Source of the DNA: CAWAYR01 sp050250955
GTDB lineage: Bacteria > Acidobacteriota > Vicinamibacteria > Vicinamibacterales > UBA2999
DNA: 64,000 bases
Assembly: GCA_050250955.1 (NCBI GenBank)
Contig: JBFWNR010000002.1
Span: 248,001-312,000, forward strand
Reading direction: 5' to 3'
Shown here: piece after piece, positions 18,932 to 27,776 of the stretch
How positions within the stretch are numbered: position 1 is the first letter of the stretch
Layout of the letters: each line of letters opens with the position of its first letter
Position numbers and translations under genes: made by a program
Notes under the pieces: model-generated
What the model was told of the DNA's origin: nothing
Database searches by the model: none
The model's input: only the letters and a program-made list of their open reading frames with translations

Positions 18932-20509
18932 TCACGCTGGCCCGGCTGCGCGCCTCTGTCGGCGACCTTTCCGGGCGGCGATCACTCCTTTATACACCCT
19001 CACGTAGTCGCGCGCCGAACGCTCCCACGAGAAGTCCTGCCGCATCCCGTTGCGCTGCAGCCGCCGCCACTCGGCCGGCTGCTCGAAGACCCGGAGCGCC
19101 GCCCGCAGCGTCTCGAGCATCACCCGTCCGCTGTATTCGGCGAAGACGAACCCGGTGCCGGAGCCCGACGCCGCGTCCCAGGCCTGGACCGAGTCGACCA
19201 GCCCGCCGGTGGCGCGCACGACCGGCACGGTGCCGTAGCGCTGGCTGTACATCTGGTTGAGCCCGCACGGCTCGTAGCGTGACGGCATCAGGAAGAGGTC
19301 GGCGCCGCCCTCGACCAGGTGCGCCAGCCGCTCGTCGAAGCCGATGACGGCGCCGATACGCGTCGGACGGTGCGCCGCCAGGGCGCGCCACATGTGCTCG
19401 TAGCGGCTCTCGCCACTGCCGAGCACGACGAACCCGGCCTCGAGATCGGCCAGTTCCGAGGCGACCTCGGCGACCAGATCGAAGCCCTTCTGATCGACGA
19501 GGCGCGACACGATGCCGACCAGCGGCCGGGCCAGCGCGGCGTCGTCGGTGGCCAGCCCGAAGGCGTCGAGCACGGCGCGCTTGGCGGCGCGTTTGCCGGC
19601 CAGGGCGCGGGCGGTGAACGGTACCGGCAGATACGGATCGCGTTCGGGCCCCCACGCCTCGACGTCGATGCCGTTGAGGATGCCGGTGAGGACGTGGGCC
19701 CGGGCACGAATCACGCCGTCGAGCCCGGCGCCGTAGTCGGGACGCTGAATCTCCTCGGCATAGGTGGGGCTCACCGTCGTGATCGCGTCGCTGAAGTTGA
19801 TGCCCGACTTGAGCAGGCTGATGCGATCCCAGAACTCCAGGCCGTCGACGGTGAAGAGATCCCAGCCGAGCCCGAGCCGCGGCAGCCAGTTCTTGTCGAC
19901 GATGCCCTGGTAGGCGAGGTTGTGGATCGTGAAGACGACCGGCACCCGGCTGAGCGCCGGGTGACGCCCGAAGTGCTGGCGGAGATAGGCCGGCGCCAGT
20001 CCGGCCTGCCAGTCGTGCCCGTGGACGACGTCGATGGGCGTCGGCTGCGCCGCCGCCCACTCGAGCGCGGCGATGACCAGGAAGGCGAAACGCAGGGCGT
20101 TGTCGTCGAAGTCGACGCCGCCGGCGTTGTACAGGCCGGCGCGGTGGTACAGCGGCGGGCAGTCGACCAGCATCGCGCGCGCCCCGGCGCCGAGCGGCTC
20201 TTCGAACACGCCGGCGTCGTAGGAGACACCGGCCACGGCGGCGGCGACGTCGTGGCGCCAGTGCCCTGCCGACACGCCGGCGTAGCGCGGCGTGAACAGC
20301 GTCACGTCATGTCCGAGCCGTCCCAGCGCGCGCGGCAGTGCGCTGGCCACGTCGGCGAGTCCGCCGCTCTTGGAGAACGGCGTCGCTTCCGACGCGATCA
20401 TCACGATCCGCAACGGTGCGGCACGCCGGCGCGGCGCCCGCGGCGCCGGTGCCGCCGTCGTGGCCGGCGCGGGCGTCCGGGCGCGGGGAAACGGCGTCGG
20501 CCGGGGCAT
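18932..20509 (-). CDS. glgA: Glycogen (starch) synthase, ADP-glucose type
   Basis: This 525-residue GT5 enzyme contains the ADP-glucose-binding KSGGLADV motif at residues 47-54. Other family features include HGHDWQAGLAPAYL, TIHNLAYQG and the C-terminal PSRYEPCGLNQMYSQRYGTVP with its catalytic glutamate. It elongates alpha-1,4-glucan chains. A roughly 30-residue Pro/Ala/Arg-rich extension precedes the catalytic fold and may be an artefact of start choice; few other starts are available. No other glg gene is in the window. A -10-like box sits 8 nt before the ATG. Confidence 0.92.
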   Translation of the reverse strand: MPRPTPFPRARTPAPATTAAPAPRAPRRRAAPLRIVMIASEATPFSKSGGLADVASALPRALGRLGHDVTLFTPRYAGVSAGHWRHDVAAAVAGVSYDAGVFEEPLGAGARAMLVDCPPLYHRAGLYNAGGVDFDDNALRFAFLVIAALEWAAAQPTPIDVVHGHDWQAGLAPAYLRQHFGRHPALSRVPVVFTIHNLAYQGIVDKNWLPRLGLGWDLFTVDGLEFWDRISLLKSGINFSDAITTVSPTYAEEIQRPDYGAGLDGVIRARAHVLTGILNGIDVEAWGPERDPYLPVPFTARALAGKRAAKRAVLDAFGLATDDAALARPLVGIVSRLVDQKGFDLVAEVASELADLEAGFVVLGSGESRYEHMWRALAAHRPTRIGAVIGFDERLAHLVEGGADLFLMPSRYEPCGLNQMYSQRYGTVPVVRATGGLVDSVQAWDAASGSGTGFVFAEYSGRVMLETLRAALRVFEQPAEWRRLQRNGMRQDFSWERSARDYVRVYKGVIAARKGRRQRRAAGPA

Positions 20510-20517
20510 GCCCCCCT

Positions 20518-20523
20518 AACTTA
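20518..20523 (-). promoter_or_regulatory. -10-like hexamer immediately upstream of glgA
   Basis: TAAGTT on the minus strand lies 8 nt before the glgA ATG. A G-run in the gap could act as a weak ribosome-binding site, so this is a less certain member of the leaderless set. Confidence 0.3.
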
Positions 20524-20559
20524 GCAGTCCCCGGCCGGCGGCGGCGTCCGCGGCTTGTG

Positions 20560-20565
20560 TAGAAT
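20560..20565 (+). promoter_or_regulatory. -10 hexamer of the fdhE-like gene, predicted leaderless
   Basis: TAGAAT ends 7 nt before the GTG start codon, with no Shine-Dalgarno between them. It is divergent from the glgA box about 40 bp away. Confidence 0.45.
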
Positions 20566-20572
20566 CTCGCCC

Positions 20573-21403
20573 GTGGCCTCGCCCCCGCGCCCGGACCGGG
20601 CCGTGCCGCGCGAACTCGCGGCGCTGGACGATCTGGCGGCCCGACACCCCGAACTGGCGCCCGCGGTCGCGCTCGAGCGCGAGCTGCTCGACGGCGAGCG
20701 GCGCCTGCAGCGCCGCCTCGGCACGCCGTGGATCGACGGGTCGGCCGAGGCACTGGCGGCCCGGCTCGCCGGCGGTGAGTGCCTGATCGAACTGGACCAG
20801 CTCAGCCTCGACTGGCGGGAGCTGCGCCTCCGCCTTCGCCAGGTGGTCGACGTGCTGCGGCGCCACGACGTGCTCGACGCCGACCAGGTCCCGCGCCTCC
20901 AGGCGCTCGAGCGCGGCGCCGAGCTGCCCGAGGTGGTGAACCGCTGGTTCGCCGCCGCTCCTGGCCGCGGCGGCGGCGACGCCGGCGACGCGGTGCTCGG
21001 CGACGTCCTGAGCCTGGCGCTGCGCCCGTTCCTGGCCCGCGCCGCCGACGTCCTGCTGCAGCGGGTGGCCGTGGACGCCTGGGGCAGATCGACGTGTCCG
21101 TTGTGCGGCGGCCGGCCGACCTTCGCGGTGCTCGCCAATGGCGACCGTCAGCTGGTGTGTGGGCGCTGCCAGGGCCGATGGCCGTTCGACGGCCGCCGCT
21201 GCCATCACTGCCTGGCCGAGGGCGTGCGGGTGTTCTCCGCCCATGAAGGCGTCTACCAGGTCACGGCCTGCGACGCGTGCCGGCGCTACCTGAAGGGCCT
21301 GGACACCAGGCGGGCCGGGCGGCCGTTCTTCCTGCCGCTCGACACGGTGGCGACGCTGGCGCTCGACCAGGCGATCGCCGAGCGCGGCTATCAGGCCGGA
21401 TAG
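20573..21403 (+). CDS. fdhE: FdhE-like formate dehydrogenase accessory protein
   Basis: The 276-residue protein shows FdhE-type rubredoxin-like Cys pairs in its C-terminal half: CPLCGGRPTF, LVCGRCQGRWPFDGRRCHHC and CDACRRYLKGLD. The N-terminal half is helical. FdhE binds the formate dehydrogenase catalytic subunit before Tat export in enterobacteria. No formate dehydrogenase gene lies in the window, so its partner is unknown. GTG 20573 is chosen because it is the first start after a clear -10 box. Confidence 0.75.
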   Translation: MASPPRPDRAVPRELAALDDLAARHPELAPAVALERELLDGERRLQRRLGTPWIDGSAEALAARLAGGECLIELDQLSLDWRELRLRLRQVVDVLRRHDVLDADQVPRLQALERGAELPEVVNRWFAAAPGRGGGDAGDAVLGDVLSLALRPFLARAADVLLQRVAVDAWGRSTCPLCGGRPTFAVLANGDRQLVCGRCQGRWPFDGRRCHHCLAEGVRVFSAHEGVYQVTACDACRRYLKGLDTRRAGRPFFLPLDTVATLALDQAIAERGYQAG

Positions 21404-21415
21404 GGGGAGGGGATC

Positions 21416-21433
21416 GCGCGCCGCGCGGCGCGC
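21416..21433. terminator. Hairpin between convergent fdhE and D-Ala-D-Ala carboxypeptidase genes
   Basis: A 7-bp perfect GC stem with a 4-nt loop fills the short gap between the two stop codons. It has no T-run, so it is only a candidate bidirectional terminator. Confidence 0.4.
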
Positions 21434-21440
21434 CGTACGG

Positions 21441-22562
21441 CTACTGCTGCTGCTGACCGGCGGTGACCGTGGTCGCCGGGGTCATGTGCCCGCTCAGCCA
21501 GTTGAAGAGGTGCTTGGTCTCGGCGAAGCGGCCGGCATTGGACTTGGCGCCGAGCACCACCACCGCCACCTGTCGGCCGGTCTCGGGCAGGCGGACCAGG
21601 GTGGCGAGGCAGTAGCCGGAGCTGCTGATGAAACCGGTCTTGCCGCCGATGATGTCCAGCTCCCCGCTGCGCACCAGCCGGTTGGTGCTGTTGACGTGCA
21701 CCGTGCGCCGCCCGACCGTCATGTCGTAGCCGGTCTTGCGCATGATGCTGCCGATGCGCTCGTCGGCGGCCGCGTAGGCGATGAGGCGAGCCATCTCGTA
21801 GGCCGACGAGACGTTGGCCGACAGCAGGCCTGAGGTGTCCTCGTAGTGCGTCAGCTCGAGGCCCAGCTCGCTCGCCTTGTCGTTCATCCGCTCGATGAAG
21901 CCGTCGGTGCCGTAGGGCGAGATGCGCGCCAGCACCCGGGCCGCGGCGTTGTCCGAGCCGATGAGGGTGAGGTGCAGCAGGTCGTCGGCCGTCACCTGGT
22001 AGCCGGTGCGCAGGTAGGTGGTGTTGGCCCGCAGGACGTCGCCGCGCTGGACCTTCACCACCTGCGTGAGGTCGGGCAGCGACTCGAGGAAGACCAGCGC
22101 GGTCATCACCTTGGTGATGCTGGCGATCGACCGCAGCTCCTGGGCGTTCTCCTCGAACAGCACCTGGTTGGTCTCGGGGTCGTAGATGATGGCGGCGGCG
22201 GCACGCGGCGCCGGCACTTCCTGCCCCGATTCGTCGAGCTTGAAGCGCGGCGTGGCCAGTTCGCGGGCTTCGCGGGCCCGGGCGGCGGCTCGCGCCCTGG
22301 CGATCGCCCGCCGGCGGGCGGCCGACGTCGTCCGCGACTTGCTGGCGGCGCTGGCCCGGGCCGGCGTCTTCTTGGCGGTCGATGCGACGCGGGTCGGCCG
22401 CGGCGTGGCCGCGGCGGGCTTGGTGGCGCGCGTCGTCGTGCGGCTGCGGGTGGCCGCCTGGGCTCGGGTGGCGGGCTCAGCGGCCGTCGCCACCATCAGG
22501 GTGGAGAGGGCGGCAGCCAACGCGCTGGTGAGCGCACGACGAATCTGCGAGCGTCCCGGCAT
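21441..22562 (-). CDS. D-alanyl-D-alanine carboxypeptidase/endopeptidase (S11 family, PBP7-like)
   Basis: The 373-residue protein carries a signal sequence and a roughly 80-residue Ala/Arg/Lys/Thr-rich low-complexity linker. The S11 penicillin-binding domain then follows with all three motifs: SITK (about residue 149), SDN (about 200) and KTG (about 307). It trims or cuts peptidoglycan cross-links in the periplasm. The very basic linker may bind wall polymers or DNA-like polyanions; this is inference. TAAGGAG precedes the ATG and a promoter lies further upstream. Confidence 0.88.
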   Translation of the reverse strand: MPGRSQIRRALTSALAAALSTLMVATAAEPATRAQAATRSRTTTRATKPAAATPRPTRVASTAKKTPARASAASKSRTTSAARRRAIARARAAARAREARELATPRFKLDESGQEVPAPRAAAAIIYDPETNQVLFEENAQELRSIASITKVMTALVFLESLPDLTQVVKVQRGDVLRANTTYLRTGYQVTADDLLHLTLIGSDNAAARVLARISPYGTDGFIERMNDKASELGLELTHYEDTSGLLSANVSSAYEMARLIAYAAADERIGSIMRKTGYDMTVGRRTVHVNSTNRLVRSGELDIIGGKTGFISSSGYCLATLVRLPETGRQVAVVVLGAKSNAGRFAETKHLFNWLSGHMTPATTVTAGQQQQ

Positions 22563-22613
22563 GTCTCCTTACGGCAGGTCGGAAGATCGCCCGCGCGTGA
22601 CAGAAGTGTCGGC

Positions 22614-22641
22614 ATTGTAGCAGGCGCCTGCACGAGCGCAA
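22614..22641 (-). promoter_or_regulatory. Promoter of the D-Ala-D-Ala carboxypeptidase gene
   Basis: Minus-strand TTGCGC (22636-22641) and TACAAT (22614-22619) with a 16-bp spacer. The predicted leader of about 45 nt contains TAAGGAG. Confidence 0.5.
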
Positions 22642-22807
22642 CGTACTTTCTGTCATCGGCGCCATGATCTGTGCGGGTTCGTGCCGTTCGGGTGTGGCGT
22701 CGCCTACCCACCCGGCGCGCGCGGTCCCGCGCCGGTGCGCCACTGCGCGCTTCCGCACCGGCCACCGGGTCGGCCCGCCGGCGCGCCGCAGCGTGCCGCC
22801 CCGCGCG

Positions 22808-24058
22808 CTACGGCTGGGCCAGGGCGATGGTCAGGAGCAGGGCCCGCTGGGTGCCCATCCACGAATCGGTGGTGTCGAACGACTCGTCGAGGGCGTGGGC
22901 GCCTCGACCGCGGCCACCGCCGTCGATGGTGAGCGCCGGCACCCCGAGGCTCTGTGGATAGTTCGCGTCGGTCGAGCCCTCGTCCAGGGTCACTGCGAGG
23001 CCCAGGGCCCGGGTCACCGACACCGCGGCCTGCACGATCGGCGAGGTCGCCTCGGCCCGGCCGGCCGGACGGTTGCCGACGAGCGCCTTGTCGACGCTGA
23101 GTGCGCGGCTGCCCCACCGCACGTTCTCGGCGGCGACGGCGTCGTCCACGGCCGTGTGGAACCGGGCGTCGAGCGATTGCAGCGACGCCTGGTCGGCGGA
23201 CCGCATGTCCACTTCCATCCAGGCCTCGAACGGGATCGAGTTCACCGACGTGCCGCCGCCGATCCGGCCGACGTTGAAGGTGGTCTTCGGTTCGCCCGGC
23301 ACCTCGAAGTCGCCGATCGCCGCCATGGCCCGGCCGAGGGCGTGAATCGGATTGACCATGCCGAAGGCGCCGTAGCTGTGTCCCCCGGGTCCCTTGAACG
23401 TGACCCGGTAGCGCAGACTGCCCACCGAGATGTGCGTGATGCCGAGGCCGGTGCCATCGATCGACACGAAGCGATCGATGCGGCCCTTGAGGCCCTCGTC
23501 GAAGAGGTGCTTGACGCCGCGCAGATCGCCCAGGCCCTCCTCGCCGACGTTGCCGACGAAGGTGATGGAGCCGGGCGTCTGGACGTTCCCGGCGGCCAGG
23601 GCGCGGATGACGGCGAGGACGACGGCCAGCCCGCGGCAGTCGTCGCCGATGCCTGGACCGCGAATCACCGTGCCGTCCCGGGTCGTCCTGACGTCGGTGC
23701 CCTCGGGGAACACGGTGTCGAGGTGCGCGGCCAGCACGAGATGCGGGCGGGCGCCGGCCCCGGGACGCTCGCCGAGGACGTTGCCGACCGTGTCGATCCG
23801 CACGTTCCGCAGCCCCAGTTCGCGGAACTTCCGGGCGTACAGCTCGGCGCGCTTCGACTCCTTGAAGGGCGGAGCTTCGACCTCGCAGATCTCCACCTGC
23901 TCGGCGATCGTCCTCGCCTCGTCGGCACGGGCCGCGCTGAGTGCCGCCGTGACGGCGGCGTCGTGCAGGAGCCGGGAGCCGAGGTCGGCGGCCGCCTGCT
24001 GCGCCGCGGCGGCCCCGGGGGCGCAGGCGACGAGGGCGATGACGAGGGCGCGGCGCAT
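22808..24058 (-). CDS. Secreted M20-family metallopeptidase
   Basis: This 416-residue protein begins with a signal peptide (MRRALVIALVACAPGAAAAQ). It has the M20 zinc ligands in HLDTVFPEGTD, GIGDDCRGLA, VGEEGLGDLRG and a C-terminal conserved histidine (GRGRGAHALDE), plus a lid/dimerisation domain with GPGGHSYGAFGMVNP. It probably removes residues from peptides in the periplasm, resembling tripeptide aminopeptidase PepT. Start ATG 24058 follows a TAGAAT box by 8 nt and has no Shine-Dalgarno. Confidence 0.88.
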   Translation of the reverse strand: MRRALVIALVACAPGAAAAQQAAADLGSRLLHDAAVTAALSAARADEARTIAEQVEICEVEAPPFKESKRAELYARKFRELGLRNVRIDTVGNVLGERPGAGARPHLVLAAHLDTVFPEGTDVRTTRDGTVIRGPGIGDDCRGLAVVLAVIRALAAGNVQTPGSITFVGNVGEEGLGDLRGVKHLFDEGLKGRIDRFVSIDGTGLGITHISVGSLRYRVTFKGPGGHSYGAFGMVNPIHALGRAMAAIGDFEVPGEPKTTFNVGRIGGGTSVNSIPFEAWMEVDMRSADQASLQSLDARFHTAVDDAVAAENVRWGSRALSVDKALVGNRPAGRAEATSPIVQAAVSVTRALGLAVTLDEGSTDANYPQSLGVPALTIDGGGRGRGAHALDESFDTTDSWMGTQRALLLTIALAQP

Positions 24059-24396
24059 CAGGCCGGATTCTACCCGGTCACGTGGCTGCACACCGGGACG
24101 AGCGGCGGGACGGAGGTCGTGGCCGCCGGCGGGCGACTGGGCTACACTGAGCGGGCGCGGCCGTCGGAGACGACGGCGTGGCGCTGCCAGGGGTTCTTCC
24201 ATGGGACCACGTTCCGCCTGGCGCCACGATCCGCCGACCCTGCGCGGTACGACCCTGCACGCTCTGCACGACCTGTACGACCGCCCCGGCGCACGCCGCG
24301 GGCGTCCAGAAGGTGACCACCGGATTCCCGGACGGGAGTCCGTGTGTGCGGCGAGCCCGGCGCGGAACCCGGTGACTCGGTTTCTGGAGGACGTAC
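24059..24396. other. Divergent intergenic region and leader of the first TonB receptor
   Basis: This 338-bp region separates two divergent genes. It holds the M20 peptidase -10 box, a TACACT on the plus strand near 24143, and a long GC-rich leader ending in GGAGG six nt before the receptor ATG. No small gene is credible. The plus-strand TACACT would imply a leader of about 240 nt. Confidence 0.4.
24067..24072 (-). promoter_or_regulatory. -10 hexamer of the M20 peptidase gene, predicted leaderless
   Basis: TAGAAT on the minus strand ends 8 nt before the ATG at 24058. Confidence 0.4.
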
Positions 24397-27327
24397 ATGA
24401 GGTCGATAGCGGCAGGGGTCATCCTGTGCCTGGCGGCGTGCGCGCTGGCGGCGGACGCGGCGGCACAGGACTCGTTTCGCGGACGCATCAACGGCGTCGT
24501 CACCGACGACACCGGCGCCGTGCTGCCGGGCGTCACCGTCACCGTCACGAGTCCGGCGCTCATCCAGCCGCAGGTCCAGGTGACCGGCGGCGACGGCACC
24601 TACCGGTTCCTCGCCCTCCCCCCCGGGCTCTACGAAGTGCTGTTCGACCTGACCGGCTTCCAGTCGGTGAAACGCGACGGCATCCGCGTGGTCATCAACC
24701 AGACGCTGTCGATCGACCAGCAGCTGCAGGTCGCCACCCTGCAGGAGACGGTCACCGTCTCGGGCCAGTCGCCGGTGGTCGACACCACGACCACGACCAT
24801 GGGCACCAACTTCACCAAGGAGCTGCTCACCGAGATTCCCAACGCCCGCGACGTGTGGGCGGCCATGGCGGCGGCGCCGGGCATGCAGATGACGGCGTAC
24901 GACGTCGGCGGGTCGCGCACCGGCAACCAGACCGCCTACCGGACCTACGGCATGGACGACCAGAACCAGACCAAGGTCGAGGGCATCGACACCACCGAGG
25001 CCACCAGCGCCAACGCCGGCTACTTCGACTACGGCAGCTTCGAGGAGTTCCAGGTCGGCGGCGCCGGCGCCGACGCCTCGGCCTTCGCGGGCGGCGCCGT
25101 GCTCAGCGTCAGCGTCAAGTCGGGCAGCGATCGGCTGTCGGGCAGCTGGTACAGCGACTTCCAGAACGAGGACATGATCGCCAACAACGTCCCCGGTTTC
25201 CTGCGCGCAGCCAACACCCCCAACGAGGACGGGTTCTTCACCCGCCGCGCCGACGGCCTGCAGCGCGGCAACCAGATCAAGAAGCAGTACGACCTCAACG
25301 GCAACGTCGGCGGGCCGCTGTGGAAGGGCAAGATCTGGGGCTTCTACAGCTACCGGCTCAACGATCAGTACAAGTACACCACCGGGCTGCCCAGCAACAT
25401 CGAGCGCTCCAAGCTCACCAACCCCTGGACCTTCAAGGTCACCTACCAGGTGTCGCAGAACAACCAGCTCATCGGCTTCATCAACCGCCGCCAGAAGCTG
25501 CAGGACAAGCGCGGCATCAGCGTCACCACGCCGCTCTCGGCCGCCTACTACCAGTCGTCGGAGAACACCCCGATGAAGGCCGAGTGGACCAGCGTGCTCT
25601 CCAGCCGCATGTTCCTCGACGTGCTGGTCGGCAACTGGTGGAACTTCTTCCCGCTGCGGCCGGTCCGCGACTTCGATCTCTACGACGGCCCGTGGGGTCC
25701 CGGCCGGGTCAACCTGGCCAACAACCAGATCTTCGACGGCGGCGCCAACAACGGCTACCAGGACCAGAAGCGCTGGAAGCCGCAGGGCTACGTCAGCCTC
25801 TCCTACTTCAAGGACGGCTGGAAGGGCAGCCACGACTTCAAGGTCGGCTACGACATCAAGCGCGACCGCCGCAGCCTGTTCCGCGACCAGCCCTTCGACG
25901 TCTTCTACCGCGACAACGGCAGCGCGCTGTCGCAGGTCGACATCTACAACACGTCGGTCACCGGCATCAACGACGTCATCAACAACGCCGTCTGGATCAA
26001 CGACAGCTGGCGCGTGAACAACCGGCTGACGGTGAACCTCGGGCTGCGCTACGAGTACTACCGCGACGGCTGGCCCGAGCAGGAGTTCGCGCCCAACGGC
26101 ATCGCGGCCCTGGCCGGCTGGAACGACCCGCGCTACCAGGCCTTCGTCGCCCCGCGCACCGTGTCGGCGACGACGGTGGCCAGGACCCACGACTTCTCGC
26201 CGCGGGTCGGCTTCGCCTACGACCTCACCGGCGACAACCGCACCGTGGTCAAGGCCTACTACGGCCAGAGCCGCTGGAACTCGGCCGACGTGCTCGCCAA
26301 CCTCGAGAACCCGGTCGGCATCGCGCAGCTGCGCTACGCATTCCTCGACTGCACCGCCACCCGGACCACCGGCTGCGACCTGAACGGCAACCGGCTGCTC
26401 GACAGCCCGGCCGAACTGGGCGCCTTCAACACCACGGTCGGCGGCGCCGGCTTCGTGCGCATCGACCGCGACCTCAACCGCCCGGTCACCCACGAGCTGT
26501 CCACCAACGTCGAGCGCGAGCTGGTCACCGGGCTGTCGGCCCGGGCGTCGTACGTGTTCAAGGGCGTCCGCGACATCTGGGCCGAGGACGACCCGATCCG
26601 CAACGGCGCCTTCACCTCGCCGATCACCATCACCGACCGGGGCCCGGACAACCTCCCCGGCACCGGTGACGAGCAGACCTTCCAGACCTTCGACCGGGCG
26701 CGTGACGTCGGTCAGGACCGCGTCTACACCAATCCGGAGGGTTACGGCGCCGACTTCCACACCGTGGAGTTCGCGCTCAACCGCCGCTTCAGCGGCCGGT
26801 GGATGATGCTCACCTCGTTCGGCTACACCTGGTCGACGATGCAGCACGTCCACAACGCCACCACGCCGACCCCGACCGGTTACACCCGCTTCTACTCGTT
26901 CCGGCCGGTCGACCGGCTGTTCGGCGACGAGTTCGGCCGCGAGACCTCGACGGTGTGGAACTACAAGGTCATCGGCCGCTACCAGCTGCCCTGGGGCGTC
27001 GGCAGCTCCGGCTCCTGGCGCGTCCAGAGCGGTCAGCAGTACGGCCGCACGATGGCGTTCACCTTCCCCGGCGACGGCGCCCGCACGTTCCGCGTCGAGC
27101 CGATCACCGCCAACCGCTATCCGAACATCTCGATCCTCGACCTGCGGCTCGACAAGTCGTTCACGCTGCCCAGGCAGGCCGGCAAGGTCACCTTCCAGTT
27201 CGACGGCTTCAACCTGGCGAACAGCGGTGCGGTGACCCTGTTCCGGACCACGACGGTCAACTACCGCGAGGTGACCGAGACGCTGGCGCCGCGGATCTTC
27301 CGCGTCGGCTTCCGCTGGGACTTCTGA
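24397..27327 (+). CDS. TonB-dependent receptor with N-terminal carboxypeptidase regulatory-like domain (copy 1)
   Basis: The 976-residue outer-membrane protein has a signal peptide ending in DAAAQ and a carboxypeptidase-regulatory-like fold over about residues 27-110 (RINGVVTDDTGAVLPGVTV). A plug (GTNFTKELLTEIPNARDVW) leads into a long beta-barrel that ends in the aromatic terminus RVGFRWDF. Such Oar-like receptors import large substrates using TonB energy and are abundant in Acidobacteria. GGAGG lies six nt before the ATG. The next gene is a near-identical paralogue, and no SusD partner is present, so substrate is unknown. Confidence 0.92.
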   Translation: MRSIAAGVILCLAACALAADAAAQDSFRGRINGVVTDDTGAVLPGVTVTVTSPALIQPQVQVTGGDGTYRFLALPPGLYEVLFDLTGFQSVKRDGIRVVINQTLSIDQQLQVATLQETVTVSGQSPVVDTTTTTMGTNFTKELLTEIPNARDVWAAMAAAPGMQMTAYDVGGSRTGNQTAYRTYGMDDQNQTKVEGIDTTEATSANAGYFDYGSFEEFQVGGAGADASAFAGGAVLSVSVKSGSDRLSGSWYSDFQNEDMIANNVPGFLRAANTPNEDGFFTRRADGLQRGNQIKKQYDLNGNVGGPLWKGKIWGFYSYRLNDQYKYTTGLPSNIERSKLTNPWTFKVTYQVSQNNQLIGFINRRQKLQDKRGISVTTPLSAAYYQSSENTPMKAEWTSVLSSRMFLDVLVGNWWNFFPLRPVRDFDLYDGPWGPGRVNLANNQIFDGGANNGYQDQKRWKPQGYVSLSYFKDGWKGSHDFKVGYDIKRDRRSLFRDQPFDVFYRDNGSALSQVDIYNTSVTGINDVINNAVWINDSWRVNNRLTVNLGLRYEYYRDGWPEQEFAPNGIAALAGWNDPRYQAFVAPRTVSATTVARTHDFSPRVGFAYDLTGDNRTVVKAYYGQSRWNSADVLANLENPVGIAQLRYAFLDCTATRTTGCDLNGNRLLDSPAELGAFNTTVGGAGFVRIDRDLNRPVTHELSTNVERELVTGLSARASYVFKGVRDIWAEDDPIRNGAFTSPITITDRGPDNLPGTGDEQTFQTFDRARDVGQDRVYTNPEGYGADFHTVEFALNRRFSGRWMMLTSFGYTWSTMQHVHNATTPTPTGYTRFYSFRPVDRLFGDEFGRETSTVWNYKVIGRYQLPWGVGSSGSWRVQSGQQYGRTMAFTFPGDGARTFRVEPITANRYPNISILDLRLDKSFTLPRQAGKVTFQFDGFNLANSGAVTLFRTTTVNYREVTETLAPRIFRVGFRWDF

Positions 27328-27336
27328 TCTCCGATC

Positions 27337-27385
27337 AGCGGCTAGCGGCTAGCGGCTGGCGGCTGGCGGCTGGCGGCCAGCGGCT
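27337..27385 (+). repeat. Heptad repeat array after TonB receptor copy 1 (7 units)
   Basis: Seven tandem 7-bp units (three AGCGGCT, three GGCGGCT/C, one AGCGGCT) begin 9 nt after the stop codon. They come before the terminator hairpin at 27407. The sequence between stop and array is identical to that after copy 2. Confidence 0.85.
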
Positions 27386-27406
27386 GGAATCGTCCGAAAC
27401 GCCTGA

Positions 27407-27434
27407 CGGGCGGCTTCCCTTGGGGGGCCGCCCG
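27407..27434 (+). terminator. Intrinsic terminator after TonB receptor copy 1
   Basis: A 28-nt hairpin with an 8-bp GC core (CGGGCGGC / GCCGCCCG), extended by further pairs, is followed by TTCGTGTCTT. A close variant follows copy 2. Confidence 0.7.
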
Positions 27435-27776
27435 TTCGTGTCTTCCGCCGCCTGGCTTCCCTGCCCGCCGGGCTGCCGCCGGTCCCACCCTTCGGCCCGG
27501 CGCCAAGACTCCGAACCCAGCTGATCCAGAAACCCGTATACTGCCTCTCCGACAGTGAAACTACCGTTGGCTCACCCCATAGGATTACAGGCAAATACGT
27601 ACTGGTGCACTGACGCGCGGAGATGGCGGACGGCGTGGCGCCATGGCACCCGGTTTGCCTTGGCACCGGCCGGTCCGGTGGGCGTCCGTCCATCGGGCGT
27701 TTGGACCGTTGCGCCGCCCTGTCCGGGGCGACCGCGGGTTGGAGCCCGGCCTGGCCGGGACTCTGGAGGGATGTCC
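27435..27776. other. Gene-free leader region between the tandem TonB receptors
   Basis: About 340 bp without a credible gene. A TATACT hexamer at 27537-27542 is a candidate -10 box and would give a leader of about 230 nt. An upstream in-frame GTG at 27555 would add about 74 residues lacking a signal peptide and is rejected. GGAGG precedes the real ATG by 7 nt. Short similarity to the copy 1 leader (GACGGCGTGGCGC) is visible. Confidence 0.45.

Noticed and set aside
27328..27770. Translated tail after the TonB stop codons as a conserved small peptide
   Set aside because: It is only the heptad repeat read in frame, and there is no start codon or ribosome-binding site.
27555..27776. Extended N-terminus of TonB receptor copy 2 from GTG 27555
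   Set aside because: It would bury the signal peptide and has no counterpart in copy 1.
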